A DNA stretch of 61,565 nucleotides from Nocardia asiatica NBRC 100129 (GTDB lineage: Bacteria; Actinomycetota; Actinomycetes; Mycobacteriales; Mycobacteriaceae), in the NCBI RefSeq assembly GCF_000308415.1, contig NZ_BAFS01000275.1, positions 1-61,565 on the forward strand, given 5' to 3'. The position numbers and the translations under genes were made by a program. Below the pieces are notes generated by a model. It was not told the DNA's origin. It was given only the letters and a program-made list of their open reading frames with translations, and searched no databases. Below, piece after piece: positions 8,658-17,143 of this stretch (positions within the stretch are counted from its first letter, which is position 1; every line of letters starts with the position of its first letter).

Positions 8658-9326
8658 TCAGGATGGGAAGCCGTCGAGCACCTCGCGCGATTTCGACAGG
8701 CCCAGCCGGGTCGCGCCCGCGGCGATCAGCTCCGCCGCCGCTTCGGCGGTCCGGATGCCACCGCTGGCCTTGACCCCGAGCCGCCCATCGACCGTCTCGG
8801 CCATCAGCCGCACCGCGTGCGCGCTCGCTCCGCCCGCGGGATGATATCCCGTGCTGGTCTTCACGAAATCGGCTCCGGCGCGTTCGGCGACCCGGCATGC
8901 CTGCACGATGGCGTCGTCCGGCAGCGCGGCGGACTCGATGATCACTTTCAACAGCGCCCGGTCGCCGATCGCTTCGCGCACCGTGACGATGTCGGCCAGC
9001 ACCGCCGTGAAATCGCCCGCCCGCGCCGCCCCGACATCGATGACCATGTCCACCTCGGCGGCGCCCTGGTCCACCGCGAGCCGCGCCTCGGCGCCCTTGA
9101 CCAGCGAATGATGCTTGCCCGAGGGGAATCCGGCGACCGTCGCGACCACGAGCCCGGGCGCGCGCACCGGCAACATGGACGGCGACACACAGACCGCGAG
9201 CACACCCATCGCCCGCGCGTCCTCGATCAACGCGTCGACGTCGGCGGCGGACGCCTCCGGGGCGAGCAAGGTGTGATCGATCATGGCGGCCACTTCGGCC
9301 CTGGTCAGCGACGTGGAACTTGCCAT
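8658..9326 (-). CDS. deoC: deoxyribose-phosphate aldolase
   Basis: Class I (Schiff-base) aldolase splitting 2-deoxyribose-5-phosphate into acetaldehyde and glyceraldehyde-3-phosphate in deoxynucleoside catabolism. 222 residues, normal size. Seen: IDHTLLAPEAS at the start, VDMVIDVGA with an Asp near the site, ADFVKTSTGY containing the Schiff-base lysine, and LGVKASGGIRT with the second conserved lysine. The ATG at 9324-9326 begins the conserved region directly. M. tuberculosis deoC (Rv0478) is in the same neighbourhood. Confidence 0.95.
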   Translation of the reverse strand: MASSTSLTRAEVAAMIDHTLLAPEASAADVDALIEDARAMGVLAVCVSPSMLPVRAPGLVVATVAGFPSGKHHSLVKGAEARLAVDQGAAEVDMVIDVGAARAGDFTAVLADIVTVREAIGDRALLKVIIESAALPDDAIVQACRVAERAGADFVKTSTGYHPAGGASAHAVRLMAETVDGRLGVKASGGIRTAEAAAELIAAGATRLGLSKSREVLDGFPS

Positions 9327-9484
9327 GGGGTGAGAGTCTGGCACACCGGACGCGAATTCCGTTGCGCGCCCGGCGGCACTTCCCGCACACTCGTAGCTGA
9401 TGGCGCATCGGAGAACGTGTCGCCACGGTCGAGCGACTGACCACCGTGTGCGGATGGGCCCACTTCGTTCGGGAGGAGACGACC

Positions 9485-10045
9485 GTGCTGATCCGTCGCG
9501 AACGCGCCGACGACGCCGCTGCGATCGCGGCGGTACATCGCAGTGCATTCACACCGCACTATGCCCGCGCCGAGCACCCCGACGGCGTCGGCGCGCCCGG
9601 CGAGCACGACAGCGCGGATCCGCCGGAGGTGGGCCTCGTCGCGCGATTACGCAGTGACGAGGGCTGGATCCCGACGCTCTCGCTGGTGGCGATCGAGCAC
9701 GACAGTGTGGTCGGCCATCTTTGCCTGACCCGGGCCGCGGTCGGCCCGTTCCCCGTGCTCGCGCTCGGCCCGATCGGCGTCCGCGCCGGCCATCAGGGCA
9801 CCGGAGTGGGCGCGGCTCTCATGCACGCGGCCCTCGGCGCCGCCGACGCGCTCGACGAACCGCTGATCGGCCTGCTCGGCAGCCTGGAGTTCTACCCGCG
9901 CTTCGGTTTCGTCCCCGCCGCCCGCCTCGGCATCACCCCGGACGATCCCGCCTGGATCAGCCACTTCCAGGTCCGCACCCTGTCCGCCTACGACTCTCGG
10001 ATCGTCGGCGAATTCCGTTACGCGGAACCGTTCTACGAACTCTGA
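9485..10045 (+). CDS. GNAT family N-acetyltransferase
   Basis: 186-residue GNAT protein, predicted acetyl-CoA-dependent acyltransferase with unknown acceptor. The acetyl-CoA loop is seen as LGPIGVRAGHQGTGVGAALM; the YPRFGF segment after it is typical of the YhbS-like group. The GTG at 9485 is chosen because GGGAGGAG lies at the right distance before it and the domain starts with VLIRRERADDAAAI; an ATG at 9446 would add 13 non-conserved residues. Confidence 0.85.
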   Translation: MLIRRERADDAAAIAAVHRSAFTPHYARAEHPDGVGAPGEHDSADPPEVGLVARLRSDEGWIPTLSLVAIEHDSVVGHLCLTRAAVGPFPVLALGPIGVRAGHQGTGVGAALMHAALGAADALDEPLIGLLGSLEFYPRFGFVPAARLGITPDDPAWISHFQVRTLSAYDSRIVGEFRYAEPFYEL

Positions 10046-10137
10046 CCAGGCGCCCACACGGATCGTCAACCAGCCCGCGGCTGTTCGGACCGTCGGCTGG
10101 GCGCAGCCGACTCAGTCCTCCCGCAGCGCTGTGAGCA

Positions 10138-10554
10138 CTAGGCCCACGGGTCGATGACGGACACTCCGGCCGCTCGGAAGGGCGCGGTATCGCGAGTGGC
10201 CACGGCCATCTTCGCGGCGCCCGCTATCGCGGCGATATAGCCATCGGCGGTCCCGATCGCGACCCCAGCAGCGCGGGCCGCGGCCATGAGTTCGGCGTAT
10301 GCGGCCGATGCTGTCAGGTCGAAGGGGAGGACTCGTCCCGCGAACAGCGGCAGCACCCGGGTCTCGAGCCTCTCGCACAGTACAAGTCGCCGCCTGCCCT
10401 CGGGCATCGCGGCGATACCGAACCGCAGTTCGGCCACAGTGATGGCCGACAAGTACAGGGTGTGCAGGGGCTGCGCATCGATCCAGGCGACTACACGGGG
10501 ATTCGGAGCCTTGCGCAGCGGTTCGGAAAGGACGTTGGTGTCCAGAACGATCAC
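10138..10554 (-). CDS. vapC: PIN-domain ribonuclease toxin, VapC/FitB type
   Basis: 138-residue PIN nuclease that would cut a specific RNA when free of its antitoxin. All four acidic site positions are present: Asp5 (MIVLDTNVLSE), Glu42 (TVAELRFGI), Asp104 (GTADGYIAA) and Asp122 (ATRDTAPF). The ATG overlaps the antitoxin stop by 4 nt, the normal antitoxin-first arrangement. FitB-like proteins share the SEPLRKxP sequence after the first aspartate. The complete site suggests an active toxin; its RNA target is unknown. Confidence 0.9.
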   Translation of the reverse strand: MIVLDTNVLSEPLRKAPNPRVVAWIDAQPLHTLYLSAITVAELRFGIAAMPEGRRRLVLCERLETRVLPLFAGRVLPFDLTASAAYAELMAAARAAGVAIGTADGYIAAIAGAAKMAVATRDTAPFRAAGVSVIDPWA

Positions 10555-10802
10555 TCGAACTCCAGCGGGGCAGCCGGGCGGCGGTCACGGGCGGTCAGAG
10601 CGTCGAACTCATCATTGGTGAGTTCGACCTCGCGACCGATTTCGGCGAGCAATGTCCCGAGTTCGACCTGCGCGGCAGGGGTCACGGCGTCGATGAGGAT
10701 CGCCCGGACCTCGGCCTCGGTGCTGCGTCCATGCTGCGCCGCACGGATTCGTAGCGCCTCGCGTACCTCGTCAGGCAGATCCCGGACGGTAAGCCTGGCC
10801 AT
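10551..10802 (-). CDS. vapB: FitA-like ribbon-helix-helix antitoxin
   Basis: 83 residues. N-terminal ribbon-helix-helix (MARLTVRDLPDEVREALRI, then AAQHGRSTEAEVRAIL) for operator binding and dimerisation; the C-terminal tail (LTNDEFDALTARDRR) would wrap the PIN toxin and insert an arginine in its site, as in FitAB. ATG 10802 is preferred over ATG 10808 because AGGTG sits 7 nt before it. It is translated first and coupled to vapC by ATGA overlap, and probably autoregulates the operon. Confidence 0.88.
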   Translation of the reverse strand: MARLTVRDLPDEVREALRIRAAQHGRSTEAEVRAILIDAVTPAAQVELGTLLAEIGREVELTNDEFDALTARDRRPAAPLEFE

Positions 10803-10958
10803 ATCCATCACCTGCCCTGTGCTGACAGCAATAGCGCCATTGCCTTCATCGCTTTCAAGCATACGACGGCAAGTAAGCTCGGACCACTCTTTACCCCTCT
10901 CGCCCGGTTCGGCGCAGGTGGGGCGAATGCCGTGCGGCATACCTGGGAGGATGAACTC

Positions 10959-11849
10959 ATGAGTTCCGCTCCACCCGCTCCGGACGACCGTCGTTACGTG
11001 CTGACTCTCGGCTGCCCGGACCGTCCCGGCATCATCGCCGGGATCACGTCGTTCATCGCCGAGTTCGGCGGCTCGATCGTGGAGGCGGGGTATCACTCGG
11101 ACCCGGATACCGGCTGGTTCTTCACTCGCCAGGCGATCAAGGCGGGCACGGTGCCGTTCGAGCTCGCGGAACTGCGCGACCGGTTCGCCGGGGTGGCGGC
11201 CGGCCTCGGTCCGGAGACCGAATGGCAGCTGCTGGACTCCGGCGCGCGCCGCCGCGCGGTCCTGCTGGTCAGCAAGGACGGGCACTGCCTGCACGACTTG
11301 CTCGGACGCGCCGCCAGCGGTGAGCTGCCCGCCACCATCGAGGCGGTGATCGGCAACCACCCGGATCTGGCGGCGATGACGGAGGCGCACGGGGTGAAGT
11401 TCCATCACGTGCCGTTTCCCAAGGACCCGGCCGAGCGCGGGCCCGCCTTCGCCGAGGTCCGCGCCCTGGTGGACGCGCACAACCCCGACGCGGTGGTGCT
11501 GGCGCGGTTCATGCAGGTGCTGCCCGCGCAACTGTGCGAGCACTGGGCGGGGAAGGCGATCAACATCCACCACAGCTTTCTGCCCTCGTTCGTCGGCGCT
11601 CGCCCGTATCACCAGGCGTTCGCCCGCGGCGTGAAACTGATCGGGGCCACCTGCCACTACGTGACCGCGGAACTTGACGCGGGCCCGATCATCGAGCAGG
11701 ACGTCATCCGCATCGATCACGCGGACGAAGTGCGCGACATGGTCCGCCAGGGCCGCGACATCGAGCGGGTGGTCTTGGCGCGCGGGCTGCGCTGGCACCT
11801 GGAAGGCCGCGTGCTGGTGCACGGCCGCAGAACGGTCGTCTTCTCCTGA
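10959..11849 (+). CDS. purU: formyltetrahydrofolate deformylase
   Basis: Hydrolyses 10-formyl-THF to formate and THF, balancing one-carbon pools and supplying formate for purine synthesis. 296 residues: an N-terminal ACT domain (about 12-90, LGCPDRPGIIAGITSFI) and a C-terminal formyltransferase-fold hydrolase with the catalytic triad Asn202, His204 (INIHHSFLPSF) and Asp240 (TAELDAGPIIEQD). The ATG at 10959 follows GGGAGG by 8 nt. Divergent from vapBC. Confidence 0.95.
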   Translation: MSSAPPAPDDRRYVLTLGCPDRPGIIAGITSFIAEFGGSIVEAGYHSDPDTGWFFTRQAIKAGTVPFELAELRDRFAGVAAGLGPETEWQLLDSGARRRAVLLVSKDGHCLHDLLGRAASGELPATIEAVIGNHPDLAAMTEAHGVKFHHVPFPKDPAERGPAFAEVRALVDAHNPDAVVLARFMQVLPAQLCEHWAGKAINIHHSFLPSFVGARPYHQAFARGVKLIGATCHYVTAELDAGPIIEQDVIRIDHADEVRDMVRQGRDIERVVLARGLRWHLEGRVLVHGRRTVVFS

Positions 11850-11875
11850 CCCGCGGGCGTACGCGCCCCGGCGGG

Positions 11876-12916
11876 TCAGCCCGCCAGGTCGGCGCGGGCG
11901 CGCTTGCCCACCACGGCGAGCAGGCGTCGGAGTTCCTCGTTGAACCGTTCGTAGGCCTCGACATTGCCGAGATGGCCGGTCGGCAGCACTTGGTAGCGCA
12001 CCAGACTGCCGGTCTGCCGGAGCATGTCGACGATTCGCTCGGCGTGCACCGGCGGGGTCATGTCGTCGTATTGGCCGGAGATCACCGTCGTGGGGACCAC
12101 CAGCTCGCGCGCCGATTCCCCCACGTCCATCGTGGCGAGCAGGAAGCCGAACTTGGAACGCACCCGAGCCGGGCACGATCGCACGATGGCCATGCTGAAG
12201 TCCAGCAACTCGCCCTTGGCCGCGGTGCTGAGGATCTGGCGCGCGAACATCCAGCGCACCGGGGCGATGGGCGGGAAGACCATCGGTGCGCCCAGCCCCA
12301 GCCTGCCGAACAGGAACGGCAGCGGCACCTTCAACTGCAGCAGCCGCCAGGGCCGGTTCAGCAGCGGCACCACCGTGGTCTCCAGGATCAGCCGGTCGGC
12401 CGCGGTATTGGTGAGCAGCACCCCGAGCGCCTGCCGCGCGACCCGCTCGGGATAGCGTCCGGCCCAGGCCTGCAAGGTCATGCCGCCCAGACTGTGACCG
12501 ACCAGCACGGCCCGCTGTCCGGGCGCGAGCGCGGCGTCGAGTACCGCGGCCAAGTCGTCGGCCAGCAGGTCGATGGTCAACTCGCTCGACCCGTATTCGC
12601 TCTCCCCGTGGCCGCGCTGATCGTAGGCGATCACCCGGTAGTCGCCGGCGAACGCGTTGATCTGCGGGTTCCAATACTCCAGGCAGCAGGTCCAGCCGTG
12701 CACGAGCACGATGACCGGGCGATCGGACGGCCCGTAGGCGTGTACGCGCAGCATGGCTCCGTCCCCGGCGCGGACCGGGATCACCTCGCGGGGCGCGGTC
12801 GGGGGATTGAACGCCGCGGTCCGGTAGGTGCGGGAACGCAGGTCGGCGCTGTGCGCGTCGCGCAAGCTCCGGATCAGACCCGGGAAGCTCGTCAACGCGG
12901 TCGGCAGGGCACGCAT
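11876..12916 (-). CDS. alpha/beta hydrolase
   Basis: 346-residue alpha/beta-hydrolase: LVHGWTCCLEYW oxyanion region, YDQRGHGES strand, nucleophile elbow GHSLGGMT, and GQYDDMTPP plus LPTGHLGNVEAYE for the acid and histidine. The N-terminal 50 residues are extra compared with minimal family members and may form a lid or interaction segment. Substrate unknown; lipase/esterase-like is possible. An inverted repeat 16 nt upstream of the start suggests control by a TetR-type repressor that is not adjacent. Confidence 0.85.
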   Translation of the reverse strand: MRALPTALTSFPGLIRSLRDAHSADLRSRTYRTAAFNPPTAPREVIPVRAGDGAMLRVHAYGPSDRPVIVLVHGWTCCLEYWNPQINAFAGDYRVIAYDQRGHGESEYGSSELTIDLLADDLAAVLDAALAPGQRAVLVGHSLGGMTLQAWAGRYPERVARQALGVLLTNTAADRLILETTVVPLLNRPWRLLQLKVPLPFLFGRLGLGAPMVFPPIAPVRWMFARQILSTAAKGELLDFSMAIVRSCPARVRSKFGFLLATMDVGESARELVVPTTVISGQYDDMTPPVHAERIVDMLRQTGSLVRYQVLPTGHLGNVEAYERFNEELRRLLAVVGKRARADLAG

Positions 12917-12931
12917 CGGACACTCCTTTGT

Positions 12932-12952
12932 GTTACTGCTAGATACAGTAAC
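12932..12952. promoter_or_regulatory. candidate repressor operator upstream of hydrolase
   Basis: Inverted repeat GTTACTG-N7-CAGTAAC (perfect 7-bp arms) starting 16 nt before the hydrolase ATG. Arm length and spacing fit a TetR-family operator; no tetR gene is adjacent, so the regulator would act from elsewhere. Confidence 0.5.
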
Positions 12953-13008
12953 CCCGATTCGCGCCGCTTGCTAGTGCAAGCACCCTTACCAGTCGACGGA
13001 ACGCGCCC

Positions 13009-13338
13009 TCACCAGCGCGGACCCCGCTGCACCTCGTCCACCTTCGGCCGGACGTCGGCCAGGTAGATGCCCGTCGCGATGATGGCCGCGAAGGAGAGCA
13101 GGCCCAGACCGGCGGGAAAGAGGACCAGCACGAGCACAGCCGCTCCGAGAATCCCCAGCCAGATCGGCTTGGTCAGCTTGTCCACCGCGGTGAACGCGTC
13201 CGGACGCTGACGCACGGCGTGGATCAGCGCGAAAATAGTCGCACCGAGCGCCGCCAGCCACAGCACCAGCAGGATCATCCCGGTCAATCCGTGCACCATG
13301 TTCACCCCACCCATCATAGAAGCAACGCCCCCGTACAC
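13009..13338 (-). CDS. DUF2516 family membrane protein
   Basis: 109 residues, two or three membrane helices: about 20-41 (MILLVLWLAALGATIFALIH) and 64-90 (LGILGAAVLVLVLFPAGLG). No catalytic motif; role unknown. M. tuberculosis has a DUF2516 gene (Rv0476) immediately after hbhA, the same order as here. The start could also be ATG 13317 or 13299; the latter (MVHGLTGM) puts the first helix at a more usual distance. Confidence 0.8.
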   Translation of the reverse strand: MYGGVASMMGGVNMVHGLTGMILLVLWLAALGATIFALIHAVRQRPDAFTAVDKLTKPIWLGILGAAVLVLVLFPAGLGLLSFAAIIATGIYLADVRPKVDEVQRGPRW

Positions 13339-13381
13339 CAGGGGTGCACGAGGGCGTCGGACGGCGTCAGCCGCGGGCGGT

Positions 13382-14071
13382 TCAGGCCTTCTTGGGAGCG
13401 GCCTTCTTCGCCGGAGCCTTCTTGGCGGCGGTGGGCCCGGCCTTCTTGGCCGGAGCCTTCTTCGGCGCGCCGTTCGCGGCGGGAGCCGGGGCGGGCTCGG
13501 TGGTCACCTCGACGACCTCGGCCTCGACGACCGGCGCGGGGACGACCTCCGCCGCGGTGTCGATCTCGACCTCGGCCTCGATCTTGGCCGGGCGGCCCAG
13601 CAGCCCGTTGACGCGCCCCAGCACGTCCTCGGCGCGGCTGACCGCGTCGCCGTAGATGGTCTCGACCTTGCCGATCCGATCCTCGACGAGGTGGTTGGCG
13701 CGCAGCCGCTCGATGGTCTCCTCACCGCGCACGGCGAGGTCGGCGTAGATGTCGAGCGCCTGACGGTAGTACTTCTCGGCCAGCGTGCGCAGCTCCTCGG
13801 CGGTGAACTTCTCGCGCAGCTCGGCGAGGTCGTCGGGAAGCTCCGACGGCAGCCCGGACAGCCGCTCGCGCAGCGACTCGAACTGGGCCTGGACGTCGGC
13901 GGGCACGTTGGCGAAGCGCTCGCGCGCCTCCTCCACCCTGGTCTGCACCTCGGTCGCGACGGCGCGCTCGCGCACCTGCGCGACCACGTCGTTGACGGCG
14001 GCGTAGAGGGCGTCACCCGCGCCGACGGTGGCGAGCAAGGGCTTGGTGACGGTGGCGTTCTTCTCGGTCAT
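13382..14071 (-). CDS. hbhA: heparin-binding hemagglutinin-like adhesin
   Basis: 229 residues without a signal peptide, built like mycobacterial HBHA: a long predicted coiled coil (about residues 20-160, many heptads such as VRERAVATEVQTRVEEARERF) and a C-terminal tail of Lys-Pro-Ala repeats (KKAPAKKAGPTAAKKAPAKK) that in mycobacteria binds sulfated glycans and is lysine-methylated. It is surface-associated there despite lacking a classical signal. The start ATG overlaps the stop of the upstream XRE gene by 4 nt, so the two are co-translated; Rv0474-Rv0475 have the same order. Confidence 0.92.
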   Translation of the reverse strand: MTEKNATVTKPLLATVGAGDALYAAVNDVVAQVRERAVATEVQTRVEEARERFANVPADVQAQFESLRERLSGLPSELPDDLAELREKFTAEELRTLAEKYYRQALDIYADLAVRGEETIERLRANHLVEDRIGKVETIYGDAVSRAEDVLGRVNGLLGRPAKIEAEVEIDTAAEVVPAPVVEAEVVEVTTEPAPAPAANGAPKKAPAKKAGPTAAKKAPAKKAAPKKA

Positions 14072-14577
14072 TGTGTTTCGTTCTCCTGGCGTGGCGGAGT
14101 TTCGGTTGTCGTGCGCGGAACGTCGCTGTCCCATACGTCCCCCCCTGCCTCGTTTCCTCCGTTTTCCCGGCGAAACGATTCATAGATGTCCAGCAGCACC
14201 TGCTTCTGCCGCTCACTGATCGACGTGTCGGCAAGCAGGGCGTCCCGGACCGGACTGTGCGGCCGCTGCTCGAGATAGCCAGCCCGTACGTACAAGACCT
14301 CCGAGGAGACCCGCAGCGCTTTCGCGATCTGCGTGAGCACTTCGGCGGACGGATTGCGCAGTCCGCGCTCGATCTGACTGAGGTACGGATTGCTCACCCC
14401 CGCCAGCTGGGCGAGCTGACGCAACGAGACTTGCGCGGCTTCCCGCTGCGCCCTGATGAAGCCTCCGATGTCGTGCGCCGCGTTGACGACGCGGCCCCCT
14501 CGTTCGCCGACGCCGGACGAGTGCTCGTCCGATCTGTCGGTGTACTCGGCGGAAACCTCGGGCTGGTCTGCCATCAC
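14068..14577 (-). CDS. XRE-family helix-turn-helix regulator upstream of hbhA
   Basis: 169 residues. The HTH lies about residues 36-95: IRAQREAAQVSLRQLAQLAG, then VSNPYLSQIERGLRNPSAEVL, a textbook XRE/Cro pair with recognition helix NPYLSQIE. A C-terminal helix (SISERQKQVLLDIYESFRRE) may dimerise. Corresponds in position to M. tuberculosis Rv0474. It is first gene of the XRE-hbhA unit and may control its own promoter, where AGCAGT is repeated at an 11-bp spacing. Confidence 0.9.
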   Translation of the reverse strand: MMADQPEVSAEYTDRSDEHSSGVGERGGRVVNAAHDIGGFIRAQREAAQVSLRQLAQLAGVSNPYLSQIERGLRNPSAEVLTQIAKALRVSSEVLYVRAGYLEQRPHSPVRDALLADTSISERQKQVLLDIYESFRRENGGNEAGGDVWDSDVPRTTTETPPRQENETQ

Positions 14578-14632
14578 TCACCTTCTGGCGGTTGTACGGT
14601 TTCGATTCTAGGGCAGGGTGCTAACTCTTGCA

Positions 14633-14649
14633 AGCAGTCTGCTAGCAGT
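14633..14649. promoter_or_regulatory. phased direct repeat in XRE/hbhA promoter region
   Basis: AGCAGT occurs at 14633-14638 and again at 14644-14649, one helical turn (11 bp) apart, between the XRE start and the upstream DUF445 stop; CTGCTAGCAG is also a short palindrome. This could be an autoregulatory site, but no binding consensus is known. Confidence 0.3.
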
Positions 14650-14678
14650 GTTTCGGCAAACGTTCCGCGTGCCGGGGA

Positions 14679-16013
14679 TCAGCCGCCGAACATCAGATGG
14701 GAAATCGTGTAGATCGCCAGTCCGGCAAGTGAACCGACGACGGTTCCGTTGATTCGGATGAATTGCAGATCGCGACCCACTTGCAATTCGATCTTCTTGC
14801 TCGCTTCCTCGGCATCCCACCGGGCAACCGTGTCGGTGACCAGGGTGCTGATCTCACCTGCGTAGTTTTCCACCAAGTAGCGAGCGCCGCGGTCGATCCA
14901 GCCGTCGACGTTGGCGCGCATGTCCGCGTCGTCCCGCAACCGCTCGCCGAGCTGCTGGACGTTCTCGGCGACCTTGCGCCGCAGCGTGCTGTTCGGGTCG
15001 TCGGCGGATTCCAGGATCAGCCGCTTCGCCGCGCGCCAGGTGGCCGAGGCCAATCCGGTGATCTCCTCACGGCCCATGATCTGCGCTTTGACGCGCTCGG
15101 CCTTTTTGATCATGGCGTCGTCGAATTGCAGGTCCTCGGCGAATTCCTCCAGGAACCGATTCGCGGCGAGCCGGACCTCGTGCTCCGGATCGGAGCGGAC
15201 TTTCCAGGTGAACTCGACCAGTTCCCGGTAGATCCGTTCGGACAGCAGGATGTTGACGAATTTCGGCGCCCACTGCGGCGCGTCCCGCAGCACGATCCGA
15301 TCGATCGTCTCCTGCGAGCCCAGCGCCCACTGGTGCGCGCGCTCGGCCAGCAGATCCAGCAGCGCCAGCTGCCGGTTGTCGGCGAGCAGTTCCGCGAGCA
15401 CCCGCCCGATCGGCGGGCCCCACAGCGGCTCGGCGATCCGCTTGACGATGGTGTTGTCGATGACCTGTTCGACGTCCTCGTCGCGCAGCACACCGACGAC
15501 GGCCCGCAGGATCGTCGAACTCTCCTGCGCCACCCGCGCGGCATGGCCGGGATCGGCCATCCACCGACCGACCCGCCAGGACACCTGCGCGGAATTCACC
15601 TTGGCCGACACCACCTCCGGCGCGAGGAAGTTCGTGCCGACAAAGGTGCCGAGACTGGCGCCGAGCTGGTCTTTCTTGCGGCGGATGATCGCCGTGTGCG
15701 GAATCGGCAGGCCGAGTGGATGGCGGAACAGGGCGGTCACCGCGAACCAGTCCGCCAGCGCGCCGACCATGCCCGCCTCGGAGGCGGCGCGCAGGTAGCC
15801 GACCCAGTCGCCGCCCGCGCCCCGGGACTCGGTCCAGCGACAGAACAGGTAGATCGCGGTGGCGAGGCCGAGCAGTCCGGTGGCGAACGCCTTCATCCGC
15901 CAGAGGTCGCGACGCTTGGCCGCCTCGTCGAGCACAGCGGCGAAGCCGAAGGGCGCGGCGGCAGGCGCGGCGGGGGCGTCGATCACCGCGGTGTTGCCGG
16001 GAGCTTTCTCCAT
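14679..16013 (-). CDS. DUF445 family membrane protein
   Basis: 444 residues. A membrane helix near residues 43-62 (FATGLLGLATAIYLFCRW), the conserved AALADWFAVTALFRHPLGLPIPHTAI-type segment (here GALADWFAV through LPIPHTAII), a long helical soluble middle and a C-terminal helix (VGSLAGLAIYTISHLMF). The family is widespread and uncharacterised, probably inner-membrane. M. tuberculosis Rv0473 is the positional match. ATG 16013 is chosen over 16022 because it lies closer to the conserved region; both are possible. Confidence 0.88.
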   Translation of the reverse strand: MEKAPGNTAVIDAPAAPAAAPFGFAAVLDEAAKRRDLWRMKAFATGLLGLATAIYLFCRWTESRGAGGDWVGYLRAASEAGMVGALADWFAVTALFRHPLGLPIPHTAIIRRKKDQLGASLGTFVGTNFLAPEVVSAKVNSAQVSWRVGRWMADPGHAARVAQESSTILRAVVGVLRDEDVEQVIDNTIVKRIAEPLWGPPIGRVLAELLADNRQLALLDLLAERAHQWALGSQETIDRIVLRDAPQWAPKFVNILLSERIYRELVEFTWKVRSDPEHEVRLAANRFLEEFAEDLQFDDAMIKKAERVKAQIMGREEITGLASATWRAAKRLILESADDPNSTLRRKVAENVQQLGERLRDDADMRANVDGWIDRGARYLVENYAGEISTLVTDTVARWDAEEASKKIELQVGRDLQFIRINGTVVGSLAGLAIYTISHLMFGG

Positions 16014-16236
16014 ACCTCCCATTCTGCTGTGCTCGCCGAAGGCGCGAGCGGACGAGTAGATACCCACCACACACCCGACGCGCCCGGCGCTGTGGTTCCT
16101 GCCGCATCCGGGCCCAAACGCGCATATCACGGGTATCGGGGACCTAAGCTGGTAGCCACCGGAGAAAAACACACGAACGAGGGAGCCCACGCTGTCCACC
16201 GAAGACCTTGTCGATATCGGCGAGCGACCGTCGGCG

Positions 16237-16920
16237 GTGCGCGGCGGCCGGATGGACGGCCGCAAGCGCCGGTGGCGGCAACACAAGATCGACCGGCGCG
16301 AAGAACTCGTGGACGGCACCCTGGCGGCGGTGCGCGCCCGGGGCAGCAACGCGGGCATGGACGAGATAGCCGCGGAGATCGGCGTGTCCAAGACGGTGCT
16401 CTACCGCTACTTCTCCGACAAGAACGACCTGGTTCACGCGACGATGCAGCGGTTCATCGAGACCACGCTGATGCCGCGGGTGTACGGCGCGATCAGCCTG
16501 GACGCGGACGAGTACCAGCTGGTCCGCTCGGCGCTGGCCGAGTACGTCGGCACGGTGGACGAGGACCCGGAGGTCTACCGGTTCATCATGGGCAACGGCT
16601 CGGCGGACCAGTCCTCGCTGGCGGAGTTCGAGAAACTCTTCGCCGAGGTGGTGTGCGCGGTGATCACCGAACGCGCCAAGGAGCGGGGCGTCGAGACCGA
16701 GGGCGCGGCGCTCGCGTCGTACGTGCTGGTCGGCGGCATCCAGCTGGCGACGCACTGGTGGACCACGAACAAGTCGATGTCGCGCGAGACCGTGATCGAC
16801 TACCTCACCATGCTCGCCTGGAGCGCCATCGAGGGCATGGCCCGCGCGGGCGGCTCCCCCGCGGCGTTCAACGCGCAGAAGCACGTGCTGCCCGACCCCG
16901 AGGCGCCCGCGCAAGCCTGA
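16237..16920 (+). CDS. TetR family transcriptional regulator
   Basis: TetR repressor, 227 residues from GTG 16237: HTH in the first 70 residues (MDEIAAEIGVSKTVLYRYFSDK) and an all-helical ligand/dimer domain. It matches M. tuberculosis Rv0472c in position, divergent from DUF445. The start is uncertain: GAGGGAG (16179-16185) lies 6 nt before an in-frame CTG at 16192 that would add 15 residues (LSTEDLVDIGERPSA), while neither GTG 16237 nor ATG 16252 has a comparable ribosome-binding site. The effector ligand is unknown. Confidence 0.88.
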   Translation: MRGGRMDGRKRRWRQHKIDRREELVDGTLAAVRARGSNAGMDEIAAEIGVSKTVLYRYFSDKNDLVHATMQRFIETTLMPRVYGAISLDADEYQLVRSALAEYVGTVDEDPEVYRFIMGNGSADQSSLAEFEKLFAEVVCAVITERAKERGVETEGAALASYVLVGGIQLATHWWTTNKSMSRETVIDYLTMLAWSAIEGMARAGGSPAAFNAQKHVLPDPEAPAQA

Positions 16921-17143
16921 TCCGGGCCACCAGCGCGGGTGCTAGCCGGACTGCTTGCTGAAGTTCCCGCGCGCTCTCGACTTTGCCGGAACGTTGGTTA
17001 GTCTGAACCCGAGCGGTGCGCCGAGTGCGCTGCGTCACCGCCCGGCGCCGAACGCGACGGCGGTCCGCGCGGGACCTCACGGTCCCGCAGGCCCCCGCCC
17101 GCGCGTCCGTCGCACCGACCGCGGCACCAACGGAGGTACCTCG

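Noticed and set aside
13382..13560. Possible tandem repeat array in the hbhA region
   Set aside because: It is the coding sequence for the Lys-Pro-Ala tail of HbhA and is explained by the protein.
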